In this document: positions 59,136-64,000 of the stretch, piece after piece
How the letters are laid out: each line of letters opens with the position of its first letter
Numbering within the stretch: position 1 is the first letter of the stretch
Source of the DNA: Linanthus parryae
Lineage: Eukaryota > Streptophyta > Magnoliopsida > Ericales > Polemoniaceae
DNA length: 64,000 nt
Reading direction: 5' to 3'
Assembly: GCA_023055425.1 (NCBI GenBank)
Contig: JALGPY010000003.1
Span: forward strand, 54,607,891 to 54,671,890
The notes under the pieces: generated by a model
Seen by the model: only the letters and a program-made list of their open reading frames with translations
Told to the model about the DNA's origin: nothing
The model's database searches: none
Made by a program: the position numbers and the translations under genes

Positions 59136-60385
59136 TCATCGTTCACATCCTCGAACACCTACAATGCATAACCCATCATACCGGAATCTTTGTATCACGT
59201 TGGAAGCTTTATACCCTCTTTGGTCAACTGCAGAAATACTTTGATGCCCTAGTTCCTCTAGTGGTGCATCCCCAAACTCTCTTGTTTCTTGATCTTCCAT
59301 GACAGCCGGTGGAGTTTTCTTGGGTGCATGACCGTCTTCACGTACATCCAACTACTCTTTATCATCAATAGCCTTTGTCTCCATCTTACCGGTGACCTTG
59401 GTTTTCATTATCGAACTCTCATCAAATACTACACTTCTTCTAGTATAATCTTTTTGTCCAACCAGGTTCTGTACCCCTTCACACATGTTCCATAGCCCAT
59501 TAAAAATCCCTTATTTTCTCTTGGCTCTATATAACCCTCATCTACATGATAATAATCGTTGCATCCAAAGACCATTTGATATGAGTAATCTGCAGCGTTG
59601 CCATTCCACACCTCATGAGGTGTCCTGCAACTATACATGTCAATGGGCTCTTATTTGTAAGATAATAATTTGTTGACACTACTTTTCCCCAGAAATGCCT
59701 GGCAAGACATGCATTCAAAAGCATGCATTGTTCCTTCGAAAAATTGTCTAATTCATCCACTCGACTACATGATGTGGTTTGTGTGTGATGGTGAGAATAC
59801 CATGATCCTTGAAGAATTTATCAAATTCTGACGAACAAAACTCCAAATCATTATAAATTTCAAAGTCATCCTGGAATAGTCATTAAATGATACTCAGAAA
59901 ATACTTGTGACTGCCCAACGACTCAACGCAAGAGGGACCCCATCAGTCAGAATGGATGTAATCCAAAGTGTCGTTAGTTCGGTGAATTTCTCTTGGAAAC
60001 TTGCTACGGTGTAGCTTCCTTAACACTGAGTGCTCAGAAACTCAAAGCTTTTGGGCGTATGCCCTCCGAGAAGTTCTTTGTTCGAGAGTACATGCATCCC
60101 ACATTTAATCAGATGATTAAATGTCATATTCCATAGCTTGGTCTGATCATAGTCTTGGATTTGTCCAAAGCAACTCCCATAGAATTGGTAACTGTTGAAG
60201 CTTGTAGTAGATATAAAGACCCATTATCTACCCATTCATAATCACTTTTGAACCCTTGCAAACATGTATATCTCCACCTTCACCCTTTAAACTGTAACCC
60301 ATGCTATCGACAAGAATCAAAGATATTGGATTCTTGCTTGAAAGTGGCACATGCATGACATTACCTATCTAGTGAAACACATCCA
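59136..60385 (-). pseudogene. Tork-like element 2 integrase region
   Basis: Fragments only. The C-terminal integrase reads ACLARHFWGKVVSTNYYLTNKSP (59730-59650) and MYSCRTPHEVWNGNAADYSY, FGCNDYYHVDE, ENKGFLMGYGTCVKGYRTW (59640-59460). The catalytic part (60380-59760) is scattered among stops and frameshifts (for example plus-strand 59930-59980, antisense to IRSDNGGE-type sequence), and I cannot place the DDE residues reliably. Confidence 0.65.
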
Positions 60386-60931
60386 TCACGATCTTGGGCG
60401 TCGTAAGGGAATCGGAACATACTCGGGTAGCACAAGTGAACGTGAACGAAAAAGATTCAATAAAATCTTCCCATCATGTGTCTTGAACCTGACTGAACAA
60501 CTTTCGATTACCTTATAAAGATTTCTATTTTCCATAAAGACACTACCCCCATCTGCACGGCTATATGTCGTGAATAGCTCCTTGTTATGACAAATATAAT
60601 AAGAAGCCCCTGAGTCAAGAAACCACAAATCAGGTTGATGCGCTACATTATCTGCGAGTAGAACATAATCATCCTCTGAAGAGTCATTACGTTCGGCTAC
60701 TATTGCAGATATGTTCTCTTCATGTTGTTGTTTTTTGGGAAAATCCCTCTTCCAAAGCTCCGTTTCCTTACAAAAGGAATCAACATCCTTAGGTAACTTA
60801 TATCCTGAGAACTTCTTCTTGCTCTTCTTACCCTTCTTGCTTCCCATTTCCATCAAATCAGAAGCATGATCACTTGTACTTGTGCATGCGGCCTTGTGCT
60901 GCATTTTTCTAGCATGATAAGACGATCTCAC
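60386..60931 (-). pseudogene. Tork-like element 2 zinc knuckle and protease
   Basis: Begins with a Lys-rich part and a knuckle remnant (FCKETELWKRDFPKK, cysteines partly lost). Continues to the protease with WFLDSGASYYICHNKELF, where the catalytic DSG is intact. Ends in shifted frame. Confidence 0.78.
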
Positions 60932-60936
60932 TTCTT

Positions 60937-61440
60937 CTAGGGTACGCTGTCTTTATTAACAATAAAAGACTGCACTAAGTTCCCATAGGATGGGAGTAGC
61001 GATACCAACAAGATCAAGGCGGCAACATCATCACTCACCTTCTCATTAATTTTATTCAATTCTAGAAGAATAGTATCCAGTTGATCAAGGTGATCTCTAA
61101 GTGGTGTATGTTCAATCATGCGCATACTAAAAAGATGCTTCTTAAGAATAAACTTGTTCGTGAGCGAATTTTTCATGTAGAGACTCTCCAAATTCAACCA
61201 TAAACATGTCCCCTTGTCCTGATCCACGAATTCGGTGATAACATCGTTCGCGAGGTACAACATAATAGTTGAGTGCGTCTTATCCTCCATCGTTAGATAC
61301 TCAGCCGATATGTCCACGCCGTCTTGTCTACCGACAACGTAAACCAGATGCCATGCTGCTTCATCAAAGCGCACATCTTGATTTCCCACAGACAGAAGTT
61401 GTTCTTCCACGTAAATATATCAATGTCCAACATCGACGCG
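60937..61440 (-). pseudogene. Tork-like element 2 gag
   Basis: Minus strand: UBN2-type gag with CLWLNLESLYMKNSLTNKFI, SMRMIEHTPLRDHLDQLDTI and LPSYGNLVQSFIVNKDSVP, ending in a frameshift near 60937. Closely parallels the gag of element 1. The N-terminal part upstream (to about 61440) has a frameshift near 61410. Confidence 0.8.
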
Positions 61441-61490
61441 AACATTGTTCTTGGTGGAATTTCGGAACCCTATCTATGATAACAGTTTGC

Positions 61491-61975
61491 TGTAACGGAA
61501 TAAACACCTCACGAACGAATAATTACATTTAAGAGAAAATTTGATGTGGTTCGTTAATGGAATCGTTAACTACGTCCACGAAGAAGCAAAATCTCTTCAT
61601 TTTCTGAAGAGACATGAGTACACGAACGTATGCTACTATAAAACATCATTAGAGACTTATATATCCCGATTTTTTGCCAAAAAAGAGTTTCCTAACCGAC
61701 CTAAGGTGCCCAGACTGCGCGAAGTGTTGTGCTCGTGCGAGCACTTTCCTGTTCGTGGGAACTTTCCCTTTCTTGCGTCCATTGGTTTGTGCTCGTGTGA
61801 GCACCAGTGAGCTCGTACGAGTTCATGTGTGCTCGTGTGCGCACTCTTGTCCTTGTGCGAACTCATGTCCTCCACCAACTCCTACTTTTTTCTGGAACTC
61901 CTCCTTTTGCTATCTACTCGTATGAGTTCCCACAGTAACTCGTGCGAGTAGCTGATTCAAGGCAAACATTCAACA
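61491..61975 (-). repeat. 5' LTR of Tork-like element 2
   Basis: Alignable with 56942-57440. Contains GTGCTCGTGCGAGCAC (61729-61744) and several related spaced palindromes (61790, 61810, 61828, 61939). A degenerate primer site, TGTTATCATAGA on the minus strand, adjoins it at about 61481-61470. Confidence 0.85.
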
Positions 61976-62800
61976 GCAGAATCACGTGTCACGTGTCACG
62001 CAACAATTTGATGGTTTGTCCTTTCTTTATTTTGGAATTAACTCTACTAAAATAGATGAATAAATTCGCACATGGTTAGATACATGGTCACCGGTTTGGA
62101 CCAAAAAATCTCTTGTAGCCACACAGCTCAAGTTTTAGCTTAAAGGAAACCAACAACTACCCAATCCAAACAAGGCTATAGTCAACAAGTTCTTTTTAGA
62201 CATATAGTTTCCAGGTCAGCTTGCGCGCACCTCAACTAAATCAACGAAAGTCCAAATATAATTCATCTTGGGATTTGAACATGAGATCTCAAGGGAAGCA
62301 AATCTTTAAGTTCCAAGCCTCACCCAGTAACTTTTTTGTCTTCTTGTTGCATTCAACAAGAAACTAGTCCATATATGAATTTGGGAGTTTAGTTAAGCAT
62401 TTCTAGAGTTTATACTCGTTATGGAGTGATATTGGTCATCAGGTTTTCACGGTTTCACTGTACATCTAAAAAAGTAACGCTCAGACTATTCAAATTCTTG
62501 AACAATTACTCATTCAGAAATAATATTGTTTGAACAAACATGTATTATGTCATATTTAAATTTATAGTAAAGTTAAAGACTCACATAGAAAGATAGGTGT
62601 ATGTGACATTGTGGATGCAAGAAGTCGCAGTCACAGACGATTTTAGATTTAAGAAACTTTAAACCTGCCATAAATGTAAAAGTTTTAAGAGAATTTTTTT
62701 ATGGATTGTCTGCACATGAGCACTCCGATGTTAAGCTAGTAATCTTGAAAAGGGTATAAACCTTACATAAAGGAAAGAAACATCAATCTTGTCTTGTACC
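61976..62800. other. Intergenic, nothing recognised
   Basis: AT-rich sequence after the Tork-like element. No ORF above chance, no repeat identified. Confidence 0.5.
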
Positions 62801-63583
62801 AGTGGTGTGACCGGAGGGAGTGTGGTGGAGTGCACAGCTATTCCCCAAAAGACGATGGCATGCAAAATAGTGGCTGAAAGGTCACTCCATCAATAGAGAA
62901 TGGGTTGGAGTAGATATAGAGAGCCTTATAATGCTATGATTTCTAGGGAGACCACTTTTAGTGAGCCTCTCTCCCTTAAGTATTTATAGAGTGCAACCCA
63001 TTAATGATTGACTGAGACTATCCAGATGTTTAATTCCTTGGATGATATAAGTGCACATAGATCGCAAGATCCAAGGGGCTATTAATTAGGCCCGATTCGT
63101 TATAAATTTACGGGATTTGAACTGTTAAGGAGTGTACCCCGTGGGAGCACAACTTCTAAACAGATGTGGTTCCTTGAGGTGAGTGGTTTGGACTTCGGCC
63201 TGAATTTCGGTCTGGATAAGGTGATTCTGGGCCTTATATGAATTGTGTGCTATGAATTGTTATTATCATTTTTGTTGTCCCTAATAGAAGTCTTAGCATG
63301 AAATATTCTAGCCCAAACCACTAACCAATTTTGGCTCTATGTTTATTTAAGTATTGGTCTCTCTTGTTGGCCCAATTACATTATGTAAAGCCCATCATAT
63401 AAGGGCTCGTTTTATCTTTTTTTTCCTACCGCTGTTGCAATCATACCGTTATATCTAGGCTCTATATATCCTTATCTGTATCTAGGATTTTCCAGGAGTT
63501 GTAAATGCATATAAATCTTTTCACATCCTCTATTCAACTTCTTCCTTTCACTGCAAATAACTCACGGGCCCTAAAGGTTATTT
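62801..63583 (+). repeat. Probable 5' LTR or leader of an Ale-like copia element
   Basis: Lies directly left of a tRNA-Met-type primer site and contains a TATA box (TCTATATATCC, about 63459-63469) and LTR-like T/C-rich U5 sequence. The left border is not determined. The partner LTR is outside the window. Confidence 0.4.
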
Positions 63584-63585
63584 GA

Positions 63586-63595
63586 TGGTATCAGA
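63586..63595 (+). other. Primer binding site of the Ale-like element
   Basis: TGGTATCAGA matches the 5' ten bases of the copia tRNA-Met site. Confidence 0.6.
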
Positions 63596-63603
63596 TCCTC
63601 AAC

Positions 63604-64000
63604 ATGCTCTCTACCACCACTATTACGTCTACTCCTCCTCTTTATTTGTTATCAAACATACACAACTTACTACCGTTGGAGCTTGACTGTTCTTACTTTT
63701 TCCTATGGTGACACCAGATTTCCTCCACATTTTGTATGCACAGTTTATTTCTCCATCTCGATGGCTCCACTCTCTGTCTGCCATAATTTGTCTCTCTTTC
63801 CGACGGATCTCTATCTCCGACCGTTAAATCCAGCATACACAACCTGGATCTTGCAGGACCATGCGTCCTCACGACGCTAAATGCAATGCTCTCCACTTAA
63901 GCCATAACCGATGATCGGTTCATATTCTGTTTACTCTTTCTAGTTGGTTCTTGAACGGTGTTATGCTTCTCTTACCCGTTCAATATCTTACAGCTTAAAC
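63604..64000 (+). pseudogene. Ale-like copia gag, N-terminal part, cut by the window end
   Basis: From about 63604 the translation reads MLSTTTITSTPPLYLLSNIH, then NLLPLELDCSYFFLW and a stop where the next residue of the WRxQ motif is expected. Shifted frames continue with LNPAYTTWILQDHASS, which matches the NP.F..W..QD.A block of Ale/Retrofit gag. A fragment of the capsid-like gag, already broken by a stop and frameshifts. The remainder lies beyond the window. Confidence 0.65.

Larger units (their letters stand above)
56942..61975 (-). mobile_element. Tork-like copia element 2, minus strand, decayed full-length
   Basis: LTRs at 61491-61975 (5', in element orientation) and 56942-57440 (3'). 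Between them, in minus-strand order, lie gag, protease, integrase, RT and RNase H, the copia order. It starts TGTTGAATG on the minus strand at 61975. Target duplication not evident. Same lineage and same LTR palindromes as element 1. Confidence 0.85.

Overview
The window is nuclear DNA of a flowering plant, most likely a eudicot (inferred). Almost everything is transposable-element sequence: Tat, Tekay and Athila Ty3/gypsy lineages, SIRE, Tork-like and Ale-like Ty1/copia lineages, an L1-type LINE, a CACTA transposon, MITEs and a tRNA-derived SINE. One ordinary host gene is seen, at 51439-53895. Introns have GT/AG borders and tRNA-Met or tRNA-Asp primer sites are visible. There is no sign of bacterial gene organisation. 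The species cannot be named from sequence alone.

Layout. 1-9511 is the 3' part of a Tat-lineage gypsy element: integrase end (+), a 54-bp tandem repeat array, then a large intron-containing gene on the opposite strand (plant-mobile-domain-like protein, 8240-3948), and the 3' LTR (8930-9511). 9512-10592 and 21705-23441 are the two halves of a degenerate L1-type LINE, split by an 11.1-kb SIRE-lineage copia element (10593-21704). The SIRE element carries many copies of the palindrome TTTCAAGGCCTTGAAA and a third ORF after pol. A chromovirus-type LTR fragment follows at 23442.

From about 24000 to 49598 lies a minus-strand CACTA transposon, internally deleted and split twice. A complete Tekay chromovirus (25083-36351, TSD TATAT) sits inside one of its small introns. 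An Athila element (38395-49243, TSD AGATG) sits in its 5' part, and that Athila carries a 3.4-kb solo LTR (41383-44746, TSD ACGAT). The Athila keeps gag and protease but has lost RT, RNase H and integrase.

49604-50606 looks like a copia-type LTR. The host gene 51439-53895 has three exons and encodes a 376-residue molybdenum-cofactor-sulfurase-like protein that appears to lack the PLP-binding lysine. Its second intron holds two MITEs, and a SINE lies immediately after its stop codon. Two Tork-like copia elements follow (54254-56350 plus, gag only; 56942-61975 minus, decayed full set). The window ends in the start of an Ale-like copia gag (63586-64000).

The retroelement genes are nearly all broken by stops, frameshifts or deletions. 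The signals most worth a second look are the spliced antisense gene in the Tat element, the dispersed palindrome family in the SIRE element, the spaced CG-rich palindromes shared by Athila and Tork LTRs, the extra ORF ahead of gag in the Tekay element, and the lysine-less MOCOS-like host protein.
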